Positions 51,035-59,745 of a stretch of 64,000 bases of DNA are shown piece by piece. Position 1 is the stretch's first letter. Every line of letters begins with the position of its first letter. The stretch covers positions 268,983-332,982 of the forward strand of contig NZ_BMTW01000008.1 of assembly GCF_014649875.1 (NCBI RefSeq). Direction: 5' to 3'. The notes beneath the pieces are model-generated. The model saw only the letters and a list, made by a program, of their open reading frames with translations, did no database searches and was not told the DNA's origin. The DNA is from Streptomyces rubiginosohelvolus. Lineage in GTDB: Bacteria > Actinomycetota > Actinomycetes > Streptomycetales > Streptomycetaceae. A program made the position numbers and the translations under genes.

Positions 51035-51790
51035 CTACCGGATCTCCAGGATCTTCTCGCGCATGGCATAGACCACGGCTTCCATCCGGGAGTGCAGCTG
51101 CAGTTTCTCCAGGATATTGCGGACGTGGTTCTTCACCGTGTTCTCGGAAATGAACAACTCCTTGGCGATATCACGGTTGTTCATGCCGGTCGCCACGAGC
51201 TTCAGCACCTCCAGCTCACGCTCGGTGAGCCGGGGCGCCGGCACGAGCCGACGCTCGTCGGTGCGCTGGATCATCGATTTGAACTCGGTGAGCAGCTTGG
51301 AGGCCATGGAGGGACTGATCTGGGACTGGCCGTCGGCGACCGCGCGAATGGCCGTGGCGACCTCGTCGGTGGAGATCTCCTTGAGGAGATAGCCGGTCGC
51401 ACCCGCCTTGATCGCCTCGTAGAGGTCGGCCTCCTCGTCGCTGATCGTCAGCATGATGATCTTCGCGCTGGGGGCCACCTCCTTGATGGCGGTGCAGGCC
51501 TCGATGCCGCCGCGCTTGGGCATCCGGACATCCATCAGAACGATGTCGGGCAGCAGGTCGGCGGCCTTGTCGACCGCCTCGGAGCCGTCCCCGGCCTCGC
51601 CGATGACCTGGATGTCCTCCTCCTGCGCGAGGACGATCTCCAGACCCCTGCGGAAGAGCGCGTGGTCATCGACCACGAGGACCCTGATGGGCTCCTTGCG
51701 TGAAGCGCCGTCCGCGTCCGCGCCGCTGTACGCACCGGTGTCGTCGTCGGAGTCGTTCGCATCACGCACGGGCCCGAAGGTGTCCGCCAT
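51035..51790 (-). CDS. Orphan NarL/LuxR-type response regulator
   Basis: 251 aa from ATG at 51790, preceded by GGGGGAGGAA. A 33-residue acidic N-terminal extension precedes the receiver domain (about 35-150), with acidic pocket DD41-42 and phospho-acceptor Asp87 (IVLMDVRMP). The C-terminal LuxR-type HTH (LTERELEVLKLVATGMNNRDIAKELFIS) binds DNA. No sensor kinase gene is adjacent, so the regulator is an orphan. Its position, between the glycosylase and hpf genes and upstream of lpqB-mtrB-mtrA, corresponds to S. coelicolor SCO3008, which I recall as OrrA; that name is from memory and not assigned here. Confidence 0.93.
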   Translation of the reverse strand: MADTFGPVRDANDSDDDTGAYSGADADGASRKEPIRVLVVDDHALFRRGLEIVLAQEEDIQVIGEAGDGSEAVDKAADLLPDIVLMDVRMPKRGGIEACTAIKEVAPSAKIIMLTISDEEADLYEAIKAGATGYLLKEISTDEVATAIRAVADGQSQISPSMASKLLTEFKSMIQRTDERRLVPAPRLTERELEVLKLVATGMNNRDIAKELFISENTVKNHVRNILEKLQLHSRMEAVVYAMREKILEIR

Positions 51791-51919
51791 CGTTCCTCCC
51801 CCTGAAGGCCACGGCCTGAAGTGTCGGTCGTTCGCCAACGGCACCTCACGGAACACCGATTGGCTCGGTCCGCCATGATTCCATGCCCCGGCCCCGGCAG
51901 GGTGGTCCTGTGCCAATGT

Positions 51920-51962
51920 GCGGGTGCCCCCAGTGGCGTGAAAACGCCCTGGGGGCACCCGC
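51920..51962 (-). terminator. Hairpin terminator of hpf
   Basis: A 14-bp perfect stem (GCGGGTGCCCCCAG at 51920-51933 with 51949-51962) continues into GGCGT/ACGCC with a GAAA loop, 11 bases past the hpf stop. Confidence 0.9.
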
Positions 51963-51973
51963 GCGATGTGGCC

Positions 51974-52663
51974 TCAGCCGGCGAGTGCACCGCCCGCGCC
52001 GCCTGCCTCGTCCGCGGCGAGCGGGTCGGTCCTCAAGTGGATGACGCCGTAGTCGTAGGCGTGTCGCCGGTAGACGACGCTGGGCTCCTTCGTCTCGGAG
52101 TCGACGAACAAGTAGAAGTCGTGGCCGACCAGTTCCATCTCGTAGAGCGCCTGGTCGAGCGACATGGGTGCGGCGGTGTGGGTCTTCTCGCGCATCACGA
52201 GCGGCCCTTCGCCCTGTACTTCGAGCGAGCCGATCTTCGTGGTGGGGACGGGCGCCGGCGACTGGTCGCCGACCAGCTCACCGTCCTCGTCGAACGAAGC
52301 GACGCCGGGGACGACGTCCCCGACCTCGGCAGCCGACAGACGGCCGTTGCCACGGCGGCTGTAGCGCTTGTCGTGCTGCTTGCGCAGCCGGGCCTCCAGC
52401 TTTCCGGTGGCCAGATCAAGCGCTGCGTAGGCGTCGCCCGCCGCCGCTTCCGCCCGGATGACCGGTCCACGCGAGTGGAGTGTGATCTCCACCCGGTCGG
52501 AGCGGTCGGCCTGACGGGGATTCGGCTCCTTGGACACCTCGACGTCGACGCTGATCACCTTGCCGTCGAACTTCTGGATCTTGTCCAGCTTCAGCTTCTC
52601 GGCCACGTGCTTGCGGAACCGCTCGGGCACCTCGGTCTTGCGGCCCTTGACGACGATGTCCAC
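51974..52663 (-). CDS. hpf: Long-form ribosome hibernation promoting factor
   Basis: 229 aa from GTG at 52663 with GGAG six bases upstream. The N-terminal S30AE domain (about 1-100; VDIVVKGRKTEVPERFRKH, VEITLHSRGPVIRAE) sits in the decoding region of the 30S subunit. A linker follows, then the C-terminal dimerisation domain (about 165-229; MSLDQALYEMELVGHDFYLF, VVYRRHAYDYGVIHL) that pairs two ribosomes into inactive 100S particles. Long HPF of this type is used in stationary phase. It is monocistronic with a strong terminator. Confidence 0.95.
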   Translation of the reverse strand: MDIVVKGRKTEVPERFRKHVAEKLKLDKIQKFDGKVISVDVEVSKEPNPRQADRSDRVEITLHSRGPVIRAEAAAGDAYAALDLATGKLEARLRKQHDKRYSRRGNGRLSAAEVGDVVPGVASFDEDGELVGDQSPAPVPTTKIGSLEVQGEGPLVMREKTHTAAPMSLDQALYEMELVGHDFYLFVDSETKEPSVVYRRHAYDYGVIHLRTDPLAADEAGGAGGALAG

Positions 52664-52990
52664 GCAGAACTCCGTTCCCGGATCGCCCCGCTCGATGGCG
52701 GAGCATCTCCCTTTCGCACCAGGCCCCGGAGATCCCCAGGGCCTCGGACTCGGTGGCTTTCGCCTCCTCCTCCCCCGCCGGAAGGATCGCAATCCCACCG
52801 ACTTTGCGTGCCTCTCTTACCGGTGAGTTACCTGCCCGAAACCTGATGGTGCATTCATCGAAGTCCGGCCTTCACCGTTCCTCACAACCGAACATAGCCT
52901 GCGCACCCAGGTCTCGGCACCCGCTACTGGCGCGTACCTCCATTCAGGGGGTATTGGCCTCTCATTACCTGCAACGATGCAGATTCTCGG
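52664..52990. other. 327-bp region between hpf and the ComF-like gene
   Basis: Leader and promoter region of hpf (minus strand). It is AT-richer than its surroundings. On the minus strand a GTTTCGGGCAGGTAACTCACCGGTAAG-type stretch (about 52814-52842) contains two GGTAA elements that could belong to a stress promoter, but no firm assignment is possible. No gene is supported. Confidence 0.45.
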
Positions 52991-53764
52991 TCAGTTCCGG
53001 TTTATTTCGAAGGCGGAGGGAGAAGCTGCGACGACCGCCGCCCGGCACCCTCCGTGCACGGAGAGCTCCCGATCGCCGCCACGCCCCTCGCCGACGGCCC
53101 GCGCCGCCTCCGCCAGCGTCGATCCCGTCGTCAACAGATCGTCGACCAGGATCACCCGGTCGTGACGGAGGAGACCGCGCCGGAGGAGTCGCTCCCCCGC
53201 TGCCGTGAGCTCCAGTGCGCCGGCCAGGTTCGCCCGCCGCTGCCGCGCCCCGAGCCCCGCCTGGTCGGCGACCGCACGCCGCTGCCGGAGCAGCGGAAGC
53301 ACCCGGGCCGGCAGACCCGCGCGCCGCAGCTCGCGCGCGGCCGTGACGGCGATCCTGCGCACCGGATCATGGCCACGAGCGGCGGTCGCGGATCGCGCGG
53401 AGGGCACGGGGACCAGAAGCAGAGGCGCCACAGCCCTTGGAGACCCTGCGGGGTCCGCCGCAGCGCCCAGCCGCCCCGTCCCGGCCCGTACACAACCCGC
53501 CAGAGCCCGTCCGAGCGCACCTGCCAGCCCGAGTGCCCCGCGTTCCTTGTGGGCCAGCAGAACCGCACGTACGGCGTTCTCGTACGGCGCGGCCGCATAT
53601 ACCTCCGGAAGCCCCGGCGGTGTGGGCGAAGGGCGGACCCGGCGGGCGGACCCGCCGAGCAGCGCGGCCCCGCAGGCCGCGCACAGCTCGGTGCGCGGTC
53701 TGCCGCAGCCGGCACAGACCACCGGCAGAAGCAGACCGGACAGCTCCTGCCACACGTTCCGCAT
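52991..53764 (-). CDS. ComF-like phosphoribosyltransferase-domain protein
   Basis: 257 aa from ATG at 53764. An N-terminal zinc knuckle has Cys17, Cys20, Cys28 and Cys31 (CAGCGRPRTELCAAC). The C-terminal type I phosphoribosyltransferase domain has the PRPP-binding loop VILVDDLLTTGSTL. ComF proteins take part in DNA uptake in competent bacteria; in streptomycetes, which are not known to be naturally competent, the role is undefined and may relate to DNA repair. It lies downstream of lpqB (118-base gap) on the same strand. Confidence 0.88.
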   Translation of the reverse strand: MRNVWQELSGLLLPVVCAGCGRPRTELCAACGAALLGGSARRVRPSPTPPGLPEVYAAAPYENAVRAVLLAHKERGALGLAGALGRALAGCVRAGTGRLGAAADPAGSPRAVAPLLLVPVPSARSATAARGHDPVRRIAVTAARELRRAGLPARVLPLLRQRRAVADQAGLGARQRRANLAGALELTAAGERLLRRGLLRHDRVILVDDLLTTGSTLAEAARAVGEGRGGDRELSVHGGCRAAVVAASPSAFEINRN

Positions 53765-53881
53765 GACCCCACTGTGCCGCGCCCACCGGGACCGGACCAC
53801 CCCTGTGGAAAACCCCGGGAACCCGGCCGGAGCGCCGACGCTCGCCCCGGAATCCCGGGCGGGGACCCACCGGCTCCCGGA

Positions 53882-55756
53882 TCAGCCGGGGTAGACCAAC
53901 GCCTTGCCCTTCTTGAGGACCGTCTGCCAGTTGTCCCCCGGCGAGAGCTTCACTATGCCGTCGTCGACGGTCTCCGCCATCAGCGGAAGCTGTTCGTCGT
54001 CCGCCGCGGCAACCGACTGGACCTGGTTCACCCCGGGGAGCGCCCCCGAGGCCGACGTGGACCCGTCAGCCTGCACGTAACGCACCTGCTGGACGCCGCC
54101 CTCCTCCTTGCCGACCACCACCAGACGGCTGCGTCCCGACCAGGAGATGGCCGAAACGTCCGCGAGCTGCGGTGCAGCCTGGCGCAGGTCCTCGACCGAG
54201 ATCTCGGGCGCCACGGAGGACCCCCGGCGCTCGACCCGGCCGATGTTCAGCGTCGTACGGCCGTCCTTCGTCAGCAGCAGAGCGATCCGCACGCCATCCG
54301 CGGACATCCTGAGCTCCTCGATCCGGGCGCCGTCGAGCCCGGGCACCCGGACCTCCTGCGGCTCGCCCGTGCCCCCGGCCAGCCGCAGCAGCCTGGGTCC
54401 CGCCGGATCACGGTCGGCGACCCACAGGTCGCCGCGGCCGTCCCAGCTCGGCGGCGACAGCCGGTCCTCGGCCTTCTTCGCCCCGCTGGTGACGAGGGGC
54501 TCGGCCAGTTCGCCCTCCGTCTCCAGGGAGGACACGTAGAGGTGCTGCCCGGAGGAGGAGACCGCGGCGGCCCGTTCCTCGTCCCGGGCCACCCCGACGG
54601 ATCCCATCGGGACGGTGCCCGCTCCCAGCGGACCGGTCACGGGCTCGGGTGTCCCGGTGTCGCCGGTGGCGCCGAACACCCGCTCCACCTGGCCCTTGTC
54701 GTTGATGAAGTACTGACTGTCGTCGCCTTCGGAGCCACGGTCGGCGGAAAACTCCGGCGCGTCGTCGGCGTCCAGCGCGCAGAGCCTGCCCTCGCCGCCC
54801 TCCAGCTCCACCCGCTCGACCCGGGCCGAGGTCAGGTCCCGGAGCGTGAACAGCACCTGGGCGGCCATCATCCGGCAGGCGCTCCGGCCCGCCGTGTCGG
54901 CCTTCTGGTTGAGCGGCACCTTCAGGACGTTCTGATCGTCCGGCGCGAGCGCGGTGACGCCCTTGCGCAGGGCGGTCCCCGTCGGGAACCGGGAATCGAC
55001 GACGGGCCGCAGCCAGTTCGTCGGCCCGGCCAGCAGCGTCCTGACGGTCTGCGTCACGGTGTCCATGCGCGTGACGGGATCCGTACGGTTGCGTACGTAG
55101 ACGGGGTCGGCGACGAGCGTCGACCGGCCGTTCGTGGCCCCGGTGGCGTAGTAGTACTTGTTCACGGAGCGGTAGAGCCGCTTGAAGTCGGACTGCCCGA
55201 GGACCAGGCCGTCCGGCACGACGTCGATGCGCCACTCCTTCTTCCCCTCCGCCACCTGTTCCAGCACCAGGTGCAGGGTCTGGGCGTAGTCGGTGGGCGC
55301 GAGCGGCTGGTAGGAGCTCTGGGCGTCGACCGTCGCGACCTTCTCGCCGGTCAGCGTGTAGGTCGTCTCGCGGTCCCGGGTGGCCCGGTTGTCCTCGTCG
55401 TGGAGGAGGGGGCCGCTGCGGTTGGGGGCCTGGGCCAGCACCGTGGTGGTCCCGCCCGGCTGCCAGGTGCGCCGGGCGTCCGCGCTCAGGTATTTCCGGG
55501 TGGTCGCGAACGCGGGGTCGTCACTGGTCATCGACTCCAGGAAGCCGTCGACGATCTCGCTGGGCGGCGCGCCTTCCCGGGGCGCCACCGCGTACACCTG
55601 CACCTGGGAGTCGCCGGGCTGCGAGGCGTCGACCGCCTTGACGTCCCCGGTCACCGGCATCGAGCCGCAGCCGGCCAGCACGACGACGCCGCAGCCGAGC
55701 AGGGCGGACATCCGCACCGCCCGTCCACGGCCGCCCTGACGGCGGTCAGTACCCAC
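53882..55756 (-). CDS. lpqB: Lipoprotein LpqB (MtrAB accessory)
   Basis: 624 aa from GTG at 55756, which overlaps the mtrB stop by 11 bases. The lipobox VVLAGC has Cys30. The mature protein has a GerMN-type domain (about 200-330; LGQSDFKRLYRSVNKYYYA, RPVVDSRFPTGT) and a C-terminal beta-propeller-like part (about 350-610). LpqB is a surface lipoprotein that in mycobacteria interacts with the sensor domain of MtrB and tunes MtrA signalling. Overlap with mtrB shows tight coupling in the mtrA-mtrB-lpqB operon. Confidence 0.95.
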   Translation of the reverse strand: MGTDRRQGGRGRAVRMSALLGCGVVVLAGCGSMPVTGDVKAVDASQPGDSQVQVYAVAPREGAPPSEIVDGFLESMTSDDPAFATTRKYLSADARRTWQPGGTTTVLAQAPNRSGPLLHDEDNRATRDRETTYTLTGEKVATVDAQSSYQPLAPTDYAQTLHLVLEQVAEGKKEWRIDVVPDGLVLGQSDFKRLYRSVNKYYYATGATNGRSTLVADPVYVRNRTDPVTRMDTVTQTVRTLLAGPTNWLRPVVDSRFPTGTALRKGVTALAPDDQNVLKVPLNQKADTAGRSACRMMAAQVLFTLRDLTSARVERVELEGGEGRLCALDADDAPEFSADRGSEGDDSQYFINDKGQVERVFGATGDTGTPEPVTGPLGAGTVPMGSVGVARDEERAAAVSSSGQHLYVSSLETEGELAEPLVTSGAKKAEDRLSPPSWDGRGDLWVADRDPAGPRLLRLAGGTGEPQEVRVPGLDGARIEELRMSADGVRIALLLTKDGRTTLNIGRVERRGSSVAPEISVEDLRQAAPQLADVSAISWSGRSRLVVVGKEEGGVQQVRYVQADGSTSASGALPGVNQVQSVAAADDEQLPLMAETVDDGIVKLSPGDNWQTVLKKGKALVYPG

Positions 55757-57767
55757 GAGTGGTGTCCTCCTGGTCGGAATCCTGTACGCCGTTGCCCACG
55801 CCACCAGGACGTTCCGGGGCCTGGCGTGCCACGACACGTGCACCGTTACCGGGCAGCGCGGCGGGGTGCACTGACGAGGGCGCGCCGTTACGGACGGGCA
55901 CGGGCAGCGGGGAACGCCCGCCCGCGCCGGGCTGGGGCGGAACGGACATCAGACGGTGGTCGCCCGACGTCCCCGGCCCGGCCTCGTCGCGCTCCCGGTT
56001 CTCCCGGTTGCGCCGCGAGTCCTCGGGCTCCAGCGGTATCGGCGAACCGCGCAGGGGCTCGTCCGCCGTACGCGGCAGGGTCAGCCGGAACTGGGAGCCG
56101 CCGCCGGGCTCGCCCCAGGCCTGGAGCCAGCCGCCGTGCAGCCGGGCGTCCTCGACCGCGATGGAGAGGCCGAGGCCGGTCCCGCCGGTCGTCCGGGCGC
56201 GCGCCGGGTCGGCACGCCAGAACCGGTTGAAGACGCGGGTCGCCTCGCCGGGCTTGAGCCCGACCCCGTAGTCCCGGACGGCCACGGCGACCGCGCCCTG
56301 TGCGACGCCCATCCGCACCACGACGTCCCGGCCCTCGCCGTGCTCGACGGCGTTGACGACGAGGTTGCGCAGGACGCGTTCGACGCGGCGGGCATCGGCC
56401 TCGGCGATCACGGGCTGGTCGTCGCCGACGACGAGGATCCGGGTGCCCTTGCGCTCGGCGAGCGGCTCGGCGCCGCCGATCACCCGGTGCACCACGGTCC
56501 GCAGGTCTATCGGCTCGGCCTCCAGGGCCGCGGCGCCCGCGTCGAAGCGGCTGATCTCCAGCAGATCGGCGAGCAGCGACTCGAACCGGTCGAGCTGGTC
56601 GCCCAGCAGCTCGGCGGAGCGTGCGGTGACGGGGTCGAAGTCGGCGCGGGCCTCGTGGATGACATCGGCGGCCATCCGCACGGTCGTGAGGGGGGTCCGC
56701 AGCTCGTGCGAGACGTCGGAGACGAAACGCCGCTGCATCCGGGAGAGCTCCTCCAGCTGCTGGATCTTCAGCTGGAGGTTCTGGGCCATCTTGTTGAAGG
56801 CCTCACCGAGCCGGGCGATGTCGTCCTCGCCGGTGACCTTCATCCGTTCCTGGAGCTTGCCCGCGGAGAGCCGCTCGGCGATGCCGGCCGCCATCCGCAC
56901 CGGGGTGACGACCTGCCGCACCACGAACCAGGCGATGGCCCCGAGCAGCACGACGACGAACAGTCCGGCGGTCGCCAGGGTCGTCTTGACCAGGGTCAGG
57001 GACTTCTCCTCCTGCGTGAGCGGGAAGAGGTAGTACAGCTCGTAGGGCTGCTGATCGATGTCGTAGAGCCGCTTGCCGACGACGAGCCCCGGTTGCGACG
57101 CGTTGCCGTACGAGTACCGGATCAGGGAGTACGTCTGGTAGGCGCCCTGCCCCTGGCTCACGTTCTGCCGCAGGCGCTCGGGCACGCTGGACGCCTCGAC
57201 GCTGCCGGAACCGCGCGCGGCACGGCTGCCCGCCCCTTCGGTCACGGAGTCGGCGCTGAGCGCCACCACGTTGAAGGCGTTCTTGCCGCCGCTGGCGAGC
57301 TGGTCGACGAGCTCGGTGCGCCAGGAGGTGCTGCCGGTCATGCCGTCGGCACCCTCGCTCCCCTGGCCGCCGGGTGCAAGGGGAGCGTTCGCCTTCTCCT
57401 GGGCCGCGGCGAAACCGCCGGCGGCCTGGGTCTGGGCGGCCTTGCCCTTGGCGTCGAGCAGGCCGTTACGCACCTGGCCGATGACGACGAAGCCGAGCAG
57501 CAGCACGACCCCGATCGACATCAGGAGAGTGCCCGCGACGACGCGGAGCTGCAGGTTGCGCCGCCACAACCGGACGGCGGGCAGCAACGGACGGCGCACC
57601 CACCGCATCAGCAACCGCGGTACGGGCCCGCCGGGCGTCCGGTCCTCGAACAACCGGCCGCCCTGCAGGAAACGGCTCATACGTGACGCCTTCCGACCCG
57701 AGTCGGCAGCCCGCTCCGTACGGACTCCCGGCTCACCGGGCCCCGGAGCAGCGCTGCCTCGGGCCAT
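55746..57767 (-). CDS. mtrB: Sensor histidine kinase MtrB
   Basis: 673 aa from ATG at 57767, one base after the mtrA stop codon; a start at 57680 with GGAAGG eight bases upstream would give 644 aa. Two TM helices (about 78-98 and 265-290) flank an external sensor region. A HAMP domain follows, then HisKA with His354 (FVSDVSHELRTPL), then the HATPase domain (NLVVNAVEHGEG, RDYGVGL, GGTGLGLSIA). A Pro/Gly-rich tail ends the protein. MtrB senses envelope or cell-cycle cues and phosphorylates MtrA. Confidence 0.95.
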   Translation of the reverse strand: MARGSAAPGPGEPGVRTERAADSGRKASRMSRFLQGGRLFEDRTPGGPVPRLLMRWVRRPLLPAVRLWRRNLQLRVVAGTLLMSIGVVLLLGFVVIGQVRNGLLDAKGKAAQTQAAGGFAAAQEKANAPLAPGGQGSEGADGMTGSTSWRTELVDQLASGGKNAFNVVALSADSVTEGAGSRAARGSGSVEASSVPERLRQNVSQGQGAYQTYSLIRYSYGNASQPGLVVGKRLYDIDQQPYELYYLFPLTQEEKSLTLVKTTLATAGLFVVVLLGAIAWFVVRQVVTPVRMAAGIAERLSAGKLQERMKVTGEDDIARLGEAFNKMAQNLQLKIQQLEELSRMQRRFVSDVSHELRTPLTTVRMAADVIHEARADFDPVTARSAELLGDQLDRFESLLADLLEISRFDAGAAALEAEPIDLRTVVHRVIGGAEPLAERKGTRILVVGDDQPVIAEADARRVERVLRNLVVNAVEHGEGRDVVVRMGVAQGAVAVAVRDYGVGLKPGEATRVFNRFWRADPARARTTGGTGLGLSIAVEDARLHGGWLQAWGEPGGGSQFRLTLPRTADEPLRGSPIPLEPEDSRRNRENRERDEAGPGTSGDHRLMSVPPQPGAGGRSPLPVPVRNGAPSSVHPAALPGNGARVVARQAPERPGGVGNGVQDSDQEDTTRGY

Positions 57768-57768
57768 C

Positions 57769-58458
57769 TCAGCTCGGTCCGGCCTTGTAGCCGACGCCTC
57801 GGACCGTCACCACGATCTCCGGCCGTTCCGGGTCCTTCTCGACCTTGGAACGCAGACGCTGGACATGAACATTCACCAGGCGGGTATCGGCCGCGTGGCG
57901 GTAACCCCACACCTGCTCCAGCAGGACCTCACGGGTGAAGACCTGCCACGGCTTGCGGGCGAGCGCGACCAGCAGGTCGAACTCCAGCGGAGTCAGGGCG
58001 ATCGACTGCCCCTCCCGCTTCACGGAGTGGCCGGCCACGTCGATGACCAGGTCACCGATGGTCAGCTGCTCCGGCGCGGGCTCTTCGGACCGCCGCAGAC
58101 GTGCCCTGATCCGGGCCACCAACTCCTTAGGTTTGAACGGCTTGACGATGTAGTCGTCGGCCCCGGACTCCAGGCCGACCACGACATCGACGGTGTCGCT
58201 CTTGGCAGTGAGCATGACGATCGGCACACCGGACTCGGCCCTGATCAGCCTGCACACCTCGATGCCGTCCCTACCGGGCAGCATGAGGTCGAGCAGCACC
58301 AGGTCCGGCTTGGCCTCACGAAATGCGGCCAGTGCCTTGTCGCCGTCCGCTACGAACGACGGCTCGAAACCTTCTCCACGCAGCACAATCCCGAGCATCT
58401 CGGCCAGTGCGGTGTCGTCGTCGACGACAAGGACGCGTCCCTTCATAATCGACATCAT
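57769..58458 (-). CDS. mtrA: Response regulator MtrA
   Basis: 229 aa OmpR/PhoB-type regulator. The receiver domain has acidic residues VVDDD, phospho-acceptor Asp57 (LVLLDLMLPG) and Lys in IVKPFKP. The winged-helix effector domain has LTPLEFDLLVALARKPWQVF and DTRLVNVHVQRLRSKVEKD. MtrA controls cell division, cell wall, and in Streptomyces development and antibiotic genes. The start is ambiguous between 58458 and the ATG at 58446. It lies 4 bases downstream of mtnA, so it may be read through from mtnA as well as from a promoter inside mtnA. Confidence 0.97.
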   Translation of the reverse strand: MMSIMKGRVLVVDDDTALAEMLGIVLRGEGFEPSFVADGDKALAAFREAKPDLVLLDLMLPGRDGIEVCRLIRAESGVPIVMLTAKSDTVDVVVGLESGADDYIVKPFKPKELVARIRARLRRSEEPAPEQLTIGDLVIDVAGHSVKREGQSIALTPLEFDLLVALARKPWQVFTREVLLEQVWGYRHAADTRLVNVHVQRLRSKVEKDPERPEIVVTVRGVGYKAGPS

Positions 58459-58462
58459 CCCA

Positions 58463-59605
58463 TTAGCTAATCGTTACCTGCGATGACCTGGCACACAGCT
58501 CGGCCAGTCCGACCCCCGTGACCGGGGAAATTGCCCCCTCCTCGGTGACGATCGCCGTGATCAGTTCCGGCGGCGTGACGTCGAAGGCCGGGTTGTACGC
58601 CGGGGCCCCGAGGGGTGCGACGACGATCCCACCTCCGCCGTCGGCCGACAGATCCTGCGGCGATGTGAGCTCCGTCACTTCTTTCCCGGAACGCTGCTCG
58701 ACGACGATCGATGTGCCGTCCGGCGTCTCCAGATCGACGGTCGTCGTCGGGGCCACCACGATGAAGGGCACGTGGTGGTACTTCGCGAGCACGGCCAGCG
58801 GGTAGCTCCCCACCTTGTTGGCCACCGAGCCGTCCGCGGCGATGCGGTCGGCGCCTATGAGCACCGCGTCGACCTCCCCCGCCGCGAACAGGGACCCCGC
58901 CGCGTTGTCCGTGAGCAGGCTGTACGCCAGCCCGTTCCGCGCCGCCTCGTACGCGGTCAGCCGCGCCCCCTGGAGCAGCGGCCGCGTCTCGTCCACCCAC
59001 AGCCGTCGCAGCCGCCCCTGCCGGTGCACCCGCAACGCCACCGCGAACGCCGTCCCCTCACCCCCCGAGACCAGCGCCCCGGTATTGCAGTGGGTCAGCA
59101 GCTGGTACGCCCGGCCCGGCAGCAGCTCCTCCAGCAGCGCCTCGCCGTACTCGGCCATACGCCCGCTGGCCTGGGCATCCTCCCGGTGCAGCGCCCGCGC
59201 CTCCGCCAGCGCCGCCGCAGCGGCCGCCGCATCACCCTCCCCCTTCCCGGAGGCCGCCCAGTAGGCCGCCGCCACCCGCCGCACCCCGTAACCGAGGTTC
59301 ACCGCGGTGGGCCGCGCCCCCTCCAGCAGTCCCGCCGCCTCCGCAACGTCGAAGCCCCTCGCCGCCGCGAGCGCCACCCCGTACCCCCCGGCGATCCCGA
59401 GCAACGGAGCCCCGCGCACCGCCAGCGTCTGGATCGCCCGCACCAGCGCGGGCACATCGGTGCACACCAGCTCGACCTCCTCGGCGGGCAGCCGCGTCTG
59501 GTCGAGAAGCACCAGCACGGGACCTTCCGGAAGCTCGTCCCAGCGAAGTACGGAAAGCGCGGAAGGCTCGAAGCCCACCGATGATTGCGCGTCCTGATCA
59601 GCCAT
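58463..59605 (-). CDS. mtnA: S-methyl-5-thioribose-1-phosphate isomerase
   Basis: 380 aa from ATG at 59605. The family is related to eIF2B subunits and isomerises methylthioribose-1-phosphate to the ribulose form in the methionine salvage pathway. Conserved features are LAVRGAPLLGIAGGYGVAL, the catalytic Cys in LLTHCNTGAL, VDETRPLLQGARLTAYE, LIGADRIAADGSVANKVGSYPLA, and a C-terminal YNPAFDVTPPELITAIVTEEG. Its stop is 4 bases from the mtrA start, making it the first gene of an mtnA-mtrA-mtrB-lpqB unit. Confidence 0.95.
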   Translation of the reverse strand: MADQDAQSSVGFEPSALSVLRWDELPEGPVLVLLDQTRLPAEEVELVCTDVPALVRAIQTLAVRGAPLLGIAGGYGVALAAARGFDVAEAAGLLEGARPTAVNLGYGVRRVAAAYWAASGKGEGDAAAAAAALAEARALHREDAQASGRMAEYGEALLEELLPGRAYQLLTHCNTGALVSGGEGTAFAVALRVHRQGRLRRLWVDETRPLLQGARLTAYEAARNGLAYSLLTDNAAGSLFAAGEVDAVLIGADRIAADGSVANKVGSYPLAVLAKYHHVPFIVVAPTTTVDLETPDGTSIVVEQRSGKEVTELTSPQDLSADGGGGIVVAPLGAPAYNPAFDVTPPELITAIVTEEGAISPVTGVGLAELCARSSQVTIS

Positions 59606-59745
59606 CTGTCCAGTCTGCCCGGTGACCCACCCGCATATGAAGGTACGAACGAGAAGGAGCGGCCGGTCCGCCCCGGACCTGCGCGTGGCACGATGGCTGC
59701 CAACCTGCCGCCCCGATGAGCGGTCAGGACGGTGAAGGAGCGAGA

